NCBI RefSeq assembly: GCF_000389635.1
Contig: NC_021182.1
Coordinates: 1,674,001-1,738,000 of the forward strand
DNA from: Clostridium pasteurianum BC1
GTDB lineage: Bacteria; Bacillota; Clostridia; Clostridiales; Clostridiaceae
Length of the DNA stretch: 64,000 nt
Reading direction: 5' to 3'
Shown here: positions 1-10,226 of the stretch, piece after piece
Layout: each line of letters starts with the position of its first letter
How positions within the stretch are numbered: position 1 is the first letter of the stretch
Program-made: the position numbers and the translations under genes
Notes under the pieces: generated by a model
What the model saw: only the letters and a program-made list of their open reading frames with translations
The model's database searches: none
What the model was told of the DNA's origin: nothing

Positions 1-749
1 GAGAAGGTACTGATTATTCTTTAGAAATAGGCAGTGGCGCTTTCATAGATAATTTTGAAGATCAGCTTGTTGGATTAAAAAAAGGAGAAACTAAAGAGGT
101 AGAAGTTACTTTCCCTGAAGAATATGGTAAGGAAGAGCTAAATGGTAAGAAAGCTACTTTCACTGTAACTATAAAGGAAATAAAAATCAAAGAATTACCT
201 GAAATAGATGATGAATTTGTAAAAGAAGTGTCAGAATTCGATACATTAGATGAACTTAAAAAGGATATAAGAACAAAAAAGGAAGAAAGCGATAATGCCA
301 GAGCAAAGGCAGAATACGAAGACCATGTTGTAGATGCAGTATGCGATAACGCAAAGGTTGATATTCCAGAAATTATGGTAAAGAATGAAACTGATCAAAT
401 GATTAAAGAATTGGAAACAAAATTGAAATATCAAGGGTTAGATCTGGAATCTTATTACAAATTTACAAATAGCTCAGAAGAAAAAGTTAGAGATTACATG
501 AAGGAAACAGCAGAAAAAAGAGTTAAGACAAGACTTGTTATTGAAAAGATAGCTACTGTTGTAGATGTGAAGCCAACAGAGGAAGAATTACTAGAGAAGG
601 CAACTGAAGCTGCTAAACAATATGGAACTAAAGATATAGAAAAAATGGCAAAACTACTTTTAGATGCACAAAGACCTATGTTAGAACAAGATTTAACAAA
701 TGGAAAGGTAATAGACTTATTAGTAAATAGCAGTAAGGCAATAGACTAA
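1..749 (+). CDS. tig: Trigger factor, C-terminal part (cut by window start)
   Basis: The frame is open from base 3, so this is the end of trigger factor, the ribosome-bound chaperone and prolyl isomerase that meets nascent chains at the tunnel exit. The first residues ([12 protein letters not shown], then [11 protein letters not shown]) belong to the FKBP-type isomerase domain. From about base 225 the charged helical sequence is the substrate-cradling C-terminal domain. The ribosome-binding N-terminus lies before the window. It precedes clpP and clpX, the usual clostridial order, and ends at a strong hairpin terminator. An ATG at 228 lies inside the protein and is not a start. Confidence 0.95.
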   Translation, partial: EGTDYSLEIGSGAFIDNFEDQLVGLKKGETKEVEVTFPEEYGKEELNGKKATFTVTIKEIKIKELPEIDDEFVKEVSEFDTLDELKKDIRTKKEESDNARAKAEYEDHVVDAVCDNAKVDIPEIMVKNETDQMIKELETKLKYQGLDLESYYKFTNSSEEKVRDYMKETAEKRVKTRLVIEKIATVVDVKPTEEELLEKATEAAKQYGTKDIEKMAKLLLDAQRPMLEQDLTNGKVIDLLVNSSKAID

Positions 750-808
750 AAAATTTTTAATTATATATTGATTATTTGCTGTGATATGTTAGCATAATAT
801 AAAAGGGG

Positions 809-845
809 TTAATTGCCAGAATGGATTTCTGGCAATTAATTTTAA
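809..845 (+). terminator. Rho-independent terminator after tig
   Basis: A perfect 13-bp inverted repeat (809-821 with 827-839, core TTGCCAGAA) with a 5-base loop is followed by a T-rich stretch. It separates tig from clpP, so clpP probably has its own promoter as well as any read-through. Confidence 0.85.
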
Positions 846-872
846 TATTCATATAATGAGGAGGGAATTTGT

Positions 873-1457
873 ATGGCTTTAGTACCAATGGTAGTAGAAC
901 AAACAAATAGAGGAGAAAGGTCTTATGATATATATTCTAGGCTTTTAAAGGACAGAATTGTATTTTTAGGTGAAGAAGTAAATGATACAACTGCTAGTCT
1001 AATTGTTGCTCAACTTTTATTTTTAGAAAGTGAAGATCCTGATAAGGATATATCACTATACATAAATAGTCCAGGAGGTTCAATAACTGCTGGTATGGCT
1101 ATTTATGATACAATGCAATATATAAAACCCGATGTATCAACAATTTGTGTTGGTATGGCAGCATCAATGGGAGCATTTTTGTTAACTGCTGGTGCAAAGG
1201 GAAAAAGATTTGCACTGCCAAATAGTGAAATAATGATTCATCAACCATTAGGTGGTTTCCAGGGTCAGGCAACAGATATAGGTATACATGCTAATAGGAT
1301 ATTAAGCATTAAAAAGAAATTAAATTCAATTTTAAGTGAGAGAACTGGTCAGCCTTTAGAAACTATAGAGAGAGATACTGAAAGAGATAATTTCTTGGAA
1401 GCTGTAGCTGCTAAAGAGTATGGATTAATTGATGAAGTTATTACAAAAAAGAAATAA
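873..1457 (+). CDS. clpP: ATP-dependent Clp protease proteolytic subunit ClpP
   Basis: This is the serine peptidase barrel that degrades unfolded or tagged proteins fed to it by ClpX or ClpC. The catalytic triad is visible as Ser98 (in GMAASMG), His123 (in IMIHQPLGG) and Asp172 (in TERDNF), matching family spacing. The length of 194 residues is normal. The ATG follows a GAGGAGGG site at 859-866. The gene is 20 bases upstream of clpX, so the two are probably cotranscribed. Confidence 0.98.
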   Translation: MALVPMVVEQTNRGERSYDIYSRLLKDRIVFLGEEVNDTTASLIVAQLLFLESEDPDKDISLYINSPGGSITAGMAIYDTMQYIKPDVSTICVGMAASMGAFLLTAGAKGKRFALPNSEIMIHQPLGGFQGQATDIGIHANRILSIKKKLNSILSERTGQPLETIERDTERDNFLEAVAAKEYGLIDEVITKKK

Positions 1458-1477
1458 CCTTATAAAGGGGTGCTGAT

Positions 1478-2782
1478 ATGTCAAAATTTGAGGATAAGAA
1501 ACAATTAAGATGTTCTTTTTGCGGCAAGAGTCAAGATCAAGTTAGAAGACTTATTGCTGGCCCAGGAGTATATATTTGTGATGAATGTATAGAGTTGTGT
1601 TCTGAAATAATAGCTGACGAATTTGAAGAAAATTCGTCAGTAGAAGTAGGGTCACTTCCAAAACCTATTGAAATAAAAAATTATTTAGATCAATATGTTA
1701 TAGGGCAGGAAGAAGCGAAGAAGGCCTTAGCCGTAGCTGTATATAATCATTATAAGAGAATAAATTCTAATATAGGTAATGAGGACGTAGAACTACAAAA
1801 AAGTAATATTTTACTTTTAGGGCCTACAGGCTCGGGTAAAACACTTTTAGCTCAAACTTTAGCTAAATTTTTAAATGTACCTTTTGCTATAGCTGACGCT
1901 ACCACTTTAACTGAGGCTGGTTATGTGGGAGAGGATGTAGAAAATATACTATTAAAGCTTATACAAAATGCTGATTATGATGTTGAAAGAGCTGAAAAGG
2001 GTATTATATACATTGATGAGATAGATAAAATAGCAAGAAAGTCTGAAAATCCATCTATAACAAGAGATGTTTCTGGTGAAGGGGTTCAACAGGCACTTCT
2101 TAAAATATTAGAAGGTACTGTTGCTTCAGTACCTCCGCAGGGTGGAAGAAAACATCCTCATCAGGAATTTATACAAATAAACACTACTAATATTTTATTT
2201 ATATGTGGCGGGGCTTTTGATGGTTTAGATAAAATAATAGAACGTAGAACTAGAAAAAGTTCTATGGGATTTGGTGCAGATGTTCAATCAAAAAAGGAAA
2301 AAGATATTGGTATTCTTTTGAAAGATATTATGCCAGGGGATTTATTAAAATTTGGTCTTATTCCTGAATTTGTTGGAAGATTGCCAATCCTTGTTACACT
2401 TGATGCGCTTGATGAAAAGGCATTAATAGAAATATTGAGTAAGCCTAAAAATGCATTAGTAAAACAATATAAAAAATTATTTCAAATGGATAGTGTAGAC
2501 TTAGATTTCAAAGAAGATGCTCTTAGTGCTATAGCCAAGGAGGCTATCAGTAGAAATACTGGGGCAAGAGGTTTAAGGGCTATAATAGAAGACATGATGA
2601 AAAATATAATGTTTGATATACCATCAAGACAGGATATCAAAAAAGTATCTGTAACAGAGGATACCTTAAAAACAAAATCACCACAATTACAATTAAAAGA
2701 TGCCAGTGAAATACCTGCACCTCAGCCTACAGTAAAGAAAACTGAGGACATAAAAAAGAAAAAAGGGCCAGAAACAGCCTAG
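1478..2782 (+). CDS. clpX: ATP-dependent Clp protease ATP-binding subunit ClpX
   Basis: ClpX is the hexameric AAA+ unfoldase partner of ClpP. The N-terminal zinc-binding domain has C12-x2-C15 and C34-x2-C37. The AAA+ domain carries Walker A GPTGSGKT at 115-122 and Walker [14 protein letters not shown], followed by the [12 protein letters not shown] segment and the sensor motif GARGLRAI. The length of 434 residues is usual, with a lysine-rich tail. An AAAGGGG site precedes the ATG, and a hairpin terminator lies directly after the stop. Confidence 0.98.
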   Translation: MSKFEDKKQLRCSFCGKSQDQVRRLIAGPGVYICDECIELCSEIIADEFEENSSVEVGSLPKPIEIKNYLDQYVIGQEEAKKALAVAVYNHYKRINSNIGNEDVELQKSNILLLGPTGSGKTLLAQTLAKFLNVPFAIADATTLTEAGYVGEDVENILLKLIQNADYDVERAEKGIIYIDEIDKIARKSENPSITRDVSGEGVQQALLKILEGTVASVPPQGGRKHPHQEFIQINTTNILFICGGAFDGLDKIIERRTRKSSMGFGADVQSKKEKDIGILLKDIMPGDLLKFGLIPEFVGRLPILVTLDALDEKALIEILSKPKNALVKQYKKLFQMDSVDLDFKEDALSAIAKEAISRNTGARGLRAIIEDMMKNIMFDIPSRQDIKKVSVTEDTLKTKSPQLQLKDASEIPAPQPTVKKTEDIKKKKGPETA

Positions 2783-2788
2783 TTGTTT

Positions 2789-2823
2789 AAAGAAGAGTAA
2801 TTAAATATTGCTCTTCTTTTTTT
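2789..2823 (+). terminator. Terminator after clpX
   Basis: The stem AAAGAAGAG (2789-2797) pairs with CTCTTCTTT (2811-2819) and leads into a run of T. It closes the clpP-clpX unit. Confidence 0.85.
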
Positions 2824-2914
2824 AGTGGAATATATTGCTATGAAAGTGAACATACTAAAAATATTATTGTTTTAAAATTATTTTTAGAAAGGGGATATTG
2901 AAGAAATATCTTAG

Positions 2915-4603
2915 GTGCAGAAGAATATGACAAATATTTTATTAGTTATGGAAATCTTTTTTACTGTCATTGTTGGATTATATTTTTTAAATGCATTAAA
3001 AAATCAACAATCAACTAAAATCGTAATTGATAAAGAGAGTACAAAGGAGATGGATAATCTTAAAAAGCTTAGAGAAATAAGTCTTACCATGCCCTTAACA
3101 GAAAAAAGCAGACCGGTAACCTTTCAGGAGATAATTGGTCAAGAAAAAGGCTTAAAAGCGTTAAGAGCAGCGCTTTGCGGACCAAATCCCCAAAATGTAA
3201 TAATTTATGGACCGCCAGGTGTTGGTAAAACTGCCGCAGCCAGACTGGTTCTAAGAGATGCTAAAAGTAAGACCTACTCACCCTTTAATTTGGATGCAAA
3301 ATTTGTTGAAATAGATGCTACTACTGTAAGATTTGATGATAGGGGAATAGCAGATCCATTGATAGGTTCTGTTCATGATCCAATATATCAAGGAGCGGGC
3401 TCTTTAGGAATAGCAGGGGTGCCGCAACCTAAACCTGGTGCAGTAACAAAAGCACATGGAGGAATTTTGTTTATTGATGAAATAGGGGAATTGCATCCTA
3501 TTGAAATGAATAAGTTGCTAAAAGTGTTAGAGGATAGAAAAGTGTTTTTTGAGAGTGCTTATTATAATGCTAATGACACTAATGTACCTAACTATATAAA
3601 GGAAATTTTTGAGAAGGGTCTTCCAGCTGATTTTAGACTTATAGGCGCTACCACTAGAAATCCTGAGGAAATTTGTCCGGCACTACGTTCCAGGTGTGTA
3701 GAAATATTTTTTAGAGCCTTACTTCCAGAAGAAGTAGAAAAAATTGCAAGGAATGCAGTGATTAAAGTGGGAACAAGTATAGATGAAAAAGCATTAAGTT
3801 TAATTGGAAAATACGCCAGCAATGGAAGAGATGCTGTAAATTTAGTTCAACTGGCTGGAGGTATAGCTATAAATGAGAATAGAAATGAAATAGCATTACA
3901 GGATATTGAGTGGGTTATTGAGAATGGTCAATATTCACCACGACCTGAGAAAAAAATAAACAACAAGCCACAGATAGGATATGTTAATGGTCTTGCAGTA
4001 TACGGTGCTAACATAGGTGCTGTTATGGAAATAGAAGCAAGTGCTAAAAGAGTAAAGTTGAGGAAGGGAATTCTAAAAGTTACAGGTATAGTAGAGGAAG
4101 AGGAAATAAAAAATTCTACAGGTAAAATTTTGAGAAAAAGCAATGCTAAATGTTCTGTTGAAAATGTTATTACTATGCTTGAAAAAAATTTTGATATTAA
4201 TTGTGATGAATATGATATACATATAAATTTTCCTGGAGGAATACCTGTGGATGGGCCTTCTGCGGGGATAAGCATTGCAACAGCAGTCTATAGTGCCATA
4301 AAAGAAATACAAATAGATAATAATGTGGCTATGACAGGAGAAATATCTTTATATGGTAAGGTAAAGCCTGTAGGTGGTGTAAATGCTAAGATAAATGCGG
4401 CTCTAAAAGCAGGAGCCAGTAAGATCATTATTCCAAAGGAAAATTGGCAAGAAAGTTTTAGAAATATTTGTGAGGTAGAAATATTTTCTATTGACAATAT
4501 AAAGGAGGTATTTGATATAGCCTTTTCTCAGAATAGTGAGGCTGCAAAAGTTATAGTAGAGCCTAACATTAGTATACTTGCAGCTCAGAATTTAAAGTTC
4601 TAA
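2915..4603 (+). CDS. lonB: Membrane-anchored ATP-dependent protease LonB (sporulation type)
   Basis: This is a Lon-family protease of the spore-former LonB type. In Bacillus it is made in the forespore; that role is inferred here. One membrane segment lies at about residues 5-25, then an AAA+ domain with Walker A GPPGVGKT at 99-106 and Walker B ILFIDEIGEL. The C-terminal Lon protease domain has the Ser-Lys dyad: Ser449 in DGPSAGIS and Lys492, 43 residues later in GGVNAK. The LAN substrate domain of LonA is absent. The start is uncertain: GTG at 2915 or ATG at 2927, and the GAAAGGGG at 2888 is far from both. Confidence 0.92.
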   Translation: MQKNMTNILLVMEIFFTVIVGLYFLNALKNQQSTKIVIDKESTKEMDNLKKLREISLTMPLTEKSRPVTFQEIIGQEKGLKALRAALCGPNPQNVIIYGPPGVGKTAAARLVLRDAKSKTYSPFNLDAKFVEIDATTVRFDDRGIADPLIGSVHDPIYQGAGSLGIAGVPQPKPGAVTKAHGGILFIDEIGELHPIEMNKLLKVLEDRKVFFESAYYNANDTNVPNYIKEIFEKGLPADFRLIGATTRNPEEICPALRSRCVEIFFRALLPEEVEKIARNAVIKVGTSIDEKALSLIGKYASNGRDAVNLVQLAGGIAINENRNEIALQDIEWVIENGQYSPRPEKKINNKPQIGYVNGLAVYGANIGAVMEIEASAKRVKLRKGILKVTGIVEEEEIKNSTGKILRKSNAKCSVENVITMLEKNFDINCDEYDIHINFPGGIPVDGPSAGISIATAVYSAIKEIQIDNNVAMTGEISLYGKVKPVGGVNAKINAALKAGASKIIIPKENWQESFRNICEVEIFSIDNIKEVFDIAFSQNSEAAKVIVEPNISILAAQNLKF

Positions 4604-4860
4604 CTATATAAGTGTATGAAAATCTAATTAGGTAAATATTTTATCAGATCATTTATAACTACTGATTCTCTCCATAAAGAATTTTTAAAAATAAATATAC
4701 TTTATTAGTACGTATGAAAATTACTTACTTAATTCTAGCTAAATTTATTGAATTTATACAGAATGACTTTTGGATAAGGGGATTATAGAGAATAAATTTG
4801 AAGATTGTTAAATAAATATCTGGTAAATTAATATTAATTTATAAATAAGAATACTTATAA

Positions 4861-4889
4861 TTGAAAAAAACTTGGTTTAAATGTATAAT
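4861..4889 (+). promoter_or_regulatory. Sigma-A-type promoter of lonA
   Basis: TTGAAA (4861-4866), a 17-base spacer and TATAAT (4884-4889) lie 50 bases before the lonA start. The rest of the 336-base gap between lonB and lonA is AT-rich. An imperfect inverted repeat (CTAT...ATAG) between promoter and gene could be an operator, but I cannot assign it. Confidence 0.75.
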
Positions 4890-4939
4890 GTATTAGACTA
4901 TCCACATAATTAGATAGTAATGAAAGTGAGGGGAGAAAA

Positions 4940-7282
4940 ATGAGCAATAATAATATAAAAATTCTTCCTCTAATTCCACTAAGAGGTATAATTATATTTC
5001 CTTACATGGTAATGCATTTTGATGTTGGTAGAGAAAAGTCAATACTTGCTTTAGAAGAAGCTATGGTAAATGAACAAGAAATATTTTTAGTGGCTCAAAA
5101 AGAAGCAAAGACTGAATCTCCAGAAGAAAAAGATATATATTCAATTGGTACTATTTGTACTGTTAAGCAGCTGTTAAAGCTACCTGGTAATACTGTAAGA
5201 GTATTAGTTGAAGGAGATAGAAGGGCAAAAATTAGTGAGTATATTGAGAAGGAACCATTCTTTAAAGTTACATTAGAAGAAATTGAAAATACACATTTAT
5301 TAGAGGAGGAAAAAGTTCAAGCTTTAATAAGATTAGTGAAAGAAAGCTTTAGTACGTATATAAATCTTTCCGGTGCAGTACCTAACGATGCATTGATACC
5401 ACTGGATAATATTGAAGATCCAGGAAGATTTGCAGATATAGTGTGTTCTTACTTAATGATAAAGCAAGAAAAGAAGCAAGAGATGCTAGATGCAATTAAT
5501 CCTATGGATAGATTGGAAAAAGTACTGGAAATCCTAGAAAACGAAGTAGATATACTTGAAGTGGAAAAAGAGATAGGGAATAAAGTTAGAGAAAAAATAG
5601 ATAAATCTCAAAAGGATTATTATTTGAGAGAGCAAATTAAAATTATGCAGGAAGAATTAGGAGAAGAAGACGAAGATAAAAAAGAACAAAAGAAATATAA
5701 ATCTAAAATAACTAAAAGCAAGCTTCCTAAAGAGGTTAAAGAAAAAGCGTTATATGAATTAAATAAACTAAAGAATTCTGGAAGCTATTCTTCGGAGGGC
5801 GGAGCCGTAAGAAATTATCTTGATTGGATTTTAGATTTACCATGGAGCGTAAAAACAAAGGATTATCTTGACATAAAGAAGGCAAGAGAGATTCTTAATA
5901 AAGAACATTATGGACTTAATGATGTTAAAGATAGAATTATTGAGTATCTTGCAGTTAAAAAAATGAGCAAGTCCCTGAAGGGTCCAATACTTTGTCTTGT
6001 AGGACCACCAGGAGTGGGAAAAACTTCTATTGCTAAATCCATAGCCCACGCATTAAATAAAAATTTTGTTAGAATGTCTCTTGGTGGGGTAAATGATGAA
6101 GCAGAAATAAGAGGACATAGAAGAACATATATAGGTGCTATTCCGGGCAGGATAATATACAGTATGAAAAAGGCAAAGTCACAAAATCCTCTTTTCCTCT
6201 TGGATGAAATAGATAAAATGGGAGAAGGATATAAAGGGGATCCAGCAGATGCGCTTTTAGAAGTATTGGATAGTGAACAAAATAATACTTTTAGAGACCA
6301 TTATTTAGAATTGGATTTTGATTTGTCAGAAGTTATGTTTGTAACTACTGCTAACACCTTAGATACAATCCCAATTCCACTTTTGGACAGAATGGAGATA
6401 ATAGAAGTTTCAGGTTATACTTCAGAAGAAAAATTCCATATAGCTAAAGATTATTTAATACCAAAACAATTGGAAGAACATTCTGTAGAGGCTGATAAAC
6501 TTATTTTTAGCGATAATAGTATTTATTATATAGTAGATAATTATACTAGAGAATCTGGAGTAAGAAATCTTGAGAGAAAGATTGCTTCAGTAATAAGAAA
6601 ATCTATTGCAGACATGGTAGAGAATGATAAAGGTGATATGAATATAACTATAACACTTGTTAAGAAATATTTAGGATCAGATATATATACTTTTGATAAG
6701 GTAGATAAGGAAGATAAAGTGGGTATAGTTACTGGTATGGCTTGGACTGGCTATGGTGGAGATACTTTGCCTGTAGAAGTGGCAGTAATGCCTGGAAGCG
6801 GGAAATTGTCACTTACAGGGCAATTGGGTGATATTATGAAAGAATCTGCGGAAGCTGGCTTTAGTTATGTAAGAACTAATGCAAACAAATATGAAATTAA
6901 TGAAAAATTTTATAAAGAAAAGGATCTGCACATCCATGTACCAGAGGGAGCAGTACCTAAAGATGGACCTTCAGCTGGTGTAACAATGATAACTGCTATG
7001 GTATCTGCTTTAACCAATAGAAAAGTAAGACATAATGTAGCTATGACTGGAGAAATTACGCTTACAGGAAGAGTTCTTCCTATTGGTGGACTTAAAGAAA
7101 AGTCATTGGCTGCTTATAGGGCTGGTATAGACACTGTTATAATTCCAAAGGATAATAAAAAGGACTTAAAGGATGTACCTAAGTCTGTAAAAAGTAAAAT
7201 TAGCTTTATACTAGCAGATAGAATTGAAGATGTAATAAAAAATGCATTGGTTGGTGAAACAAATGGAAATAAAACAAGCTGA
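4940..7282 (+). CDS. lon: ATP-dependent protease La (LonA)
   Basis: This is the soluble homohexameric AAA+ serine protease that degrades damaged and regulatory proteins. It has the N-terminal LAN domain (starting [17 protein letters not shown]), a central coiled coil with a charged stretch near 235-260, Walker A GPPGVGKT at 355-362, and the catalytic dyad Ser678 (DGPSAGVT) and Lys721 (GGLKEK). The length of 780 residues is typical. The ATG follows GTGAGGGGAG. The stop overlaps the start of engB by 20 bases, so the two genes are translationally close and cotranscribed. Confidence 0.98.
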   Translation: MSNNNIKILPLIPLRGIIIFPYMVMHFDVGREKSILALEEAMVNEQEIFLVAQKEAKTESPEEKDIYSIGTICTVKQLLKLPGNTVRVLVEGDRRAKISEYIEKEPFFKVTLEEIENTHLLEEEKVQALIRLVKESFSTYINLSGAVPNDALIPLDNIEDPGRFADIVCSYLMIKQEKKQEMLDAINPMDRLEKVLEILENEVDILEVEKEIGNKVREKIDKSQKDYYLREQIKIMQEELGEEDEDKKEQKKYKSKITKSKLPKEVKEKALYELNKLKNSGSYSSEGGAVRNYLDWILDLPWSVKTKDYLDIKKAREILNKEHYGLNDVKDRIIEYLAVKKMSKSLKGPILCLVGPPGVGKTSIAKSIAHALNKNFVRMSLGGVNDEAEIRGHRRTYIGAIPGRIIYSMKKAKSQNPLFLLDEIDKMGEGYKGDPADALLEVLDSEQNNTFRDHYLELDFDLSEVMFVTTANTLDTIPIPLLDRMEIIEVSGYTSEEKFHIAKDYLIPKQLEEHSVEADKLIFSDNSIYYIVDNYTRESGVRNLERKIASVIRKSIADMVENDKGDMNITITLVKKYLGSDIYTFDKVDKEDKVGIVTGMAWTGYGGDTLPVEVAVMPGSGKLSLTGQLGDIMKESAEAGFSYVRTNANKYEINEKFYKEKDLHIHVPEGAVPKDGPSAGVTMITAMVSALTNRKVRHNVAMTGEITLTGRVLPIGGLKEKSLAAYRAGIDTVIIPKDNKKDLKDVPKSVKSKISFILADRIEDVIKNALVGETNGNKTS

Positions 7283-7847
7283 ATTCATAATTTCGGCTGT
7301 AAAGAGGGAACAATTTCCTAAAGATGAGCTGCCAGAGGTAGCCTTTGTAGGAAGATCAAATGTTGGGAAATCTTCTATAATAAATGCACTTACTAATAGA
7401 AGGAAATTAGTTAAGGTAAGTGGTACTCCGGGAAAGACTAGGTTGGTCAATTTTTTTCTCATAAATAATAATTCATATTTTGTAGATTTACCTGGGTATG
7501 GTTATGCAAAAATATCTAAAGAGCAAAAGAAAGACTGGGGTAAGATGATTGAAACTTATTTACAGGGTAGAGAAGTACTTAGAAGAGTAATACTTCTATT
7601 AGACTGTAGAAGAATTCCCAATGAAGATGATATGCTTATGTATAACTGGATTAAGCATTATGGGTACGATTGTATGATAATATGTACTAAAAGTGATAAA
7701 TTAAACAAAAGTGAATTGGCTAAAAGTGAAAGGACTATAAGGAAAACTCTAAACCTTAAAGAAAGTGAAAAAATAAGCTTTTATTCTTCACTCAAAAAAG
7801 TTGGAGGGGAAGAATTACTGGATAAAATTTTTTATGAAGTTCTATAA
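7263..7847 (+). CDS. ysxC: Ribosome biogenesis GTPase EngB/YsxC
   Basis: This is an essential small GTPase needed for assembly of the large ribosomal subunit. The 194-residue protein shows the TrmE-Era-EngA family G motifs: G1 GRSNVGKS at 30-37, the switch TPGKTR, G3 [11 protein letters not shown] and G4 TKSDK. I place the start at ATG 7263, because family members begin just before the motif [11 protein letters not shown]; an ATG at 7242 would add seven unrelated residues. The gene begins inside the end of lon, an arrangement also seen in Bacillus (lonA-ysxC). Confidence 0.95.
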   Translation: MEIKQAEFIISAVKREQFPKDELPEVAFVGRSNVGKSSIINALTNRRKLVKVSGTPGKTRLVNFFLINNNSYFVDLPGYGYAKISKEQKKDWGKMIETYLQGREVLRRVILLLDCRRIPNEDDMLMYNWIKHYGYDCMIICTKSDKLNKSELAKSERTIRKTLNLKESEKISFYSSLKKVGGEELLDKIFYEVL

Positions 7848-7981
7848 AAATATTATTTATTTTGAATAAGAATTTAAAAATTGGATAACATAATAAATGT
7901 AATTGGAGATTATATCTCCAGTGGTGTGAAATGAGGACAATTATTTAGTCTTTATTTTATACTAAACCCCCCATCCCCCTT

Positions 7982-8006
7982 GGGACCGTAAAGCGGTCCC
8001 TTTTTA
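7982..8006 (+). terminator. Terminator of the lon-ysxC unit
   Basis: GGGACCG (7982-7988) pairs with CGGTCCC (7994-8000) across a 5-base loop and is followed by five T. It is the end of the protease operon. Confidence 0.9.
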
Positions 8007-8059
8007 ATTATAAAGCTTTTTCGCAGCACAGCGGAGAAAAAACATCCTTCCCTATTCAC

Positions 8060-8180
8060 TACGTGAATTCTTTCACTTTTAATCGAGGCGAAACCAAGAT
8101 TAAATCTTTCACCTTGACGCCTGGGCGGCAATCTTTCACTTTTTCACCGCGTCAGTTGGGTGAAAAGCTTTCACTTGTTA
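8060..8180. repeat. GC-shifted tract with four TTTCAC repeats
   Basis: The gap 7848-8262 holds the terminator above and then this unusual tract. TTTCAC recurs at 8071, 8107, 8134 and 8169, each in a local TCTTTCAC-like context. Short inverted repeats lie between (TTTAATC...GATTAAA; TGACGC...GCGTCA). A 67-codon open frame (8063-8266) crosses it, with a weak start and no recognisable protein, so I do not call a gene. The function is unknown. Confidence 0.4.
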
Positions 8181-8262
8181 ATACTCAAAAATTACCATGT
8201 ATTAGTTTAACTAACCAGATAGTTAGTTCACCCTCTCTCACTTGTCTACATCTTCATATGTT

Positions 8263-9219
8263 TTAATTATTATTTTTATTAGAAATTTGTACAGAGGATA
8301 TTTTAAAATAATGCTTTTGCGATGGATCTCCTTGTGCTTTTAGCATTAGATTTAAAGTATAATTTTTTACCATATTAGTATCTTTATTTGAAATTGATTT
8401 AAAATTTAATACCCATTTAATTTCAATAATATCACCATCAGTATTACAACGGTTGTCCATAAAAATACCATCTTGAAATGTAAAAGTACTATCTGAAGCA
8501 GAAAGCATACCTATGGCGCTAAGAGCATTGCCATCAAGCCCCGGGTAAAAAATATCATTTGGTTTTTCTGTTTCATTTTGAGGCAATCCTTGAACATATT
8601 TTACAAAAGATAATATAGAATCTTTTCCTAAAAAATTACTATTATAGTTATTAGAATAATGTATGAGTTTATCTTGAGAAAATATGTAATTAGCCATGCT
8701 TATATCATTTTCTCCTATATTACCAGATATTATTTTTGGGGTTTTATTATTATGAAGATCTATGAAGCCTAAAAGGTTATTAGTATTAGATAAAATATCT
8801 TGGAATTTATCTTTATCCCATACAAATATGTGTTGAATTGCCTTTCCCCTTTCAGAGGCTTGGGTAAAAATTTCTGGAAGTTTATCTCTAGATATGTCCA
8901 GAAATGTAATTCTTAAAGGCCAGTAATCATAATGATTTCCAAGGGTATCTAGTTGTTTATTAGGGGATAAAGTATAATTTTTTCCCTTAGAATTTATATT
9001 TACTTTATATTTATCGTTAATTGAGTCTATTGATATTAAATCTTTTATGCCATCACCAGTAACATCATAATTCTTTATTGTTCTGCCGATGCCTATAGTT
9101 GAAAAGGTTGGCAAAGACTCTTTTGAAAGAAAAAATAAAATTGATAATATAATTAAAAGTATTATTAGAGCCGAATAATAAATATATCGTTTTTTCAAAA
9201 AAAGTACCCTAAATTTCAT
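8263..9219 (-). CDS. Membrane-anchored protein with FG-GAP/VCBS-like motif
   Basis: I recognise no named family for the whole protein. The 318-residue product has one N-terminal membrane segment (about residues 11-31) with the remainder predicted outside the cell. Right after it comes DVTGDGIKDLISID, a calcium-loop motif of the FG-GAP/VCBS repeat type, and a second similar strand (FLDISRDKLPEIF) occurs later. The start at 9219 is chosen because AGGTGA lies 6-8 bases upstream. A longer frame reaching 9324 would run through a dispersed repeat and is unlikely. It probably binds something at the cell surface; the ligand is unknown. Confidence 0.7.
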   Translation of the reverse strand: MKFRVLFLKKRYIYYSALIILLIILSILFFLSKESLPTFSTIGIGRTIKNYDVTGDGIKDLISIDSINDKYKVNINSKGKNYTLSPNKQLDTLGNHYDYWPLRITFLDISRDKLPEIFTQASERGKAIQHIFVWDKDKFQDILSNTNNLLGFIDLHNNKTPKIISGNIGENDISMANYIFSQDKLIHYSNNYNSNFLGKDSILSFVKYVQGLPQNETEKPNDIFYPGLDGNALSAIGMLSASDSTFTFQDGIFMDNRCNTDGDIIEIKWVLNFKSISNKDTNMVKNYTLNLMLKAQGDPSQKHYFKISSVQISNKNNN

Positions 9220-9290
9220 ATAAATCACCTCATAAAAGATATATGACTGAAATGAGTAAGTTAGTATAGAAAATGAGGTTGTTTGAAAAT

Positions 9291-9367
9291 AATTATTCCA
9301 TCTGATGCTTAAAAATCGCTTCACAAGGCGCCATGGGATTATTATAGTATATAATCATCGGATAAAA
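9291..9367 (+). repeat. Degenerate family A element (copy A1)
   Basis: TTCCATCTGATGCTTA...AAATCG and, after a shortened middle, ATCATCGGATAAA match the two ends of copy A2 at 11.7 kb. The internal stem is missing, so this is an internally deleted relic. Confidence 0.6.
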
Positions 9368-9382
9368 TGGAATACATTGAAA

Positions 9383-9426
9383 AGAAAAAAAGCTGCCTCC
9401 ATGCGTTAATGCACTTTGAAGCAGCT
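9383..9426 (-). terminator. Terminator of the Fur-family gene
   Basis: On the minus strand AGCTGCTTC pairs with GGAGGCAGCT, followed by a T-rich run (A-rich 9381-9390 on the plus strand). It lies just past the stop at 9448. Confidence 0.85.
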
Positions 9427-9447
9427 CAACTACAAAATAAATTGTTA

Positions 9448-9879
9448 TTAATCTTCTAGAGTAATAGCTTTATCCTTGCAATCCTTACAAACACCATAAA
9501 AATAAACTTTATTTGTTAAAACTTCATAGTCAGTGAATTCACTGATTTTGCTATTTAAATCCGAAAAAGACACATTTTCCACGTCATCAACTTTACCACA
9601 GGATATACATTGTATGTGCGGATGAGGATAAACGTTACTGTCATATCTGAAATTTCCTTCGCCAACATTTAGTTCAATAACTAAATTTACTTCTGTAAGT
9701 GTTTTAAGTGCTTTATAAACGGTAGCTAAACTCATAGTTGGATAATCTGTTTGCAGTGCTTTGTATATAGTCTCAGCAGAAGGATGCTCCTTGGTTGACT
9801 GTAAATATCTATATACGGCTATACGTTGAGGCGTTAATTTCAATTTTTTTTCTCTAAATATATTTGTTATGCTGTTCAT
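9448..9879 (-). CDS. Fur-family transcriptional regulator, PerR-like
   Basis: This is a metal-dependent repressor of the Fur/PerR family. It has a winged helix at residues 1-80 (LKLTPQRIAVYRYL, then TVYKALKTL) and a dimer/metal domain with the HPHIQC motif and two CxxC pairs (CISCG and CKDC), the structural zinc site. Lack of a histidine-rich cluster and the overall length (143 residues) suit PerR, which senses peroxide in anaerobes; this assignment is inferred. I choose ATG 9879, since AGGATGG is correctly spaced from it but abuts the alternative ATG at 9888. Its promoter contains a Fur-like inverted repeat. Confidence 0.88.
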   Translation of the reverse strand: MNSITNIFREKKLKLTPQRIAVYRYLQSTKEHPSAETIYKALQTDYPTMSLATVYKALKTLTEVNLVIELNVGEGNFRYDSNVYPHPHIQCISCGKVDDVENVSFSDLNSKISEFTDYEVLTNKVYFYGVCKDCKDKAITLED

Positions 9880-9909
9880 AAGCACCATCCTTGTTTTTTA
9901 ATTAACTAT

Positions 9910-9938
9910 ATTATATAATAAAGATTATTAGTTGTCAA
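9910..9938 (-). promoter_or_regulatory. Promoter with embedded Fur/PerR-type operator
   Basis: On the minus strand TTGACA and TATAAT are separated by exactly 17 bases. The spacer contains a 7-1-7 inverted repeat (9916-9930, TAATAATCTTTATTA on the minus strand), close to the PerR box pattern. This suggests autoregulation. Confidence 0.75.
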
Positions 9939-10102
9939 AAGAATAATTTTGGTATATATGTAAAAATAGAAATATATATAGTATAAACTTTGTATATATT
10001 AATATAGGAAAGGTTTTTAATAAATCTTTTAATTATTATAAGTTTATAATAATTAAATATAATAAACTTAAGTAACATTTAATATCTGGATAAATAATAT
10101 AA

Positions 10103-10204
10103 ATAACATATATTAAAATATATGTTATTATCAATCTTTGTTGTAGGGGAATGCACAAAGATATTTAATTTACTATGCATCTTCAGATGCCTGATCTATT
10201 AGGC
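10103..10204 (+). other. Hairpin-rich leader before the PhoH-like gene
   Basis: The 347-base gap between the Fur gene and the next start contains four inverted repeats: ATAACATATA/TATATGTTAT (10103-10128), ATCTTTG/CAAAGAT (10134-10162), GCATCT/AGATGC (10177-10190) and GCCT/AGGC (10189-10204). The last two share two bases and cannot both form fully. It may be a structured 5' leader. I recognise no known riboswitch. Confidence 0.35.
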
Positions 10205-10226
10205 GAACTTGAAAGGGGGAGTTTTT

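Noticed and set aside
8060-8180. Possible CRISPR array
   Set aside because: The TTTCAC repeats are only 6-8 bases, unevenly spaced (36, 27, 35) and have no cas genes nearby. No CRISPR array is seen elsewhere in the window.
8063-8266. 67-codon open frame in the TTTCAC tract
   Set aside because: No good ribosome site, composition follows the repeats, and no resemblance to a known protein.
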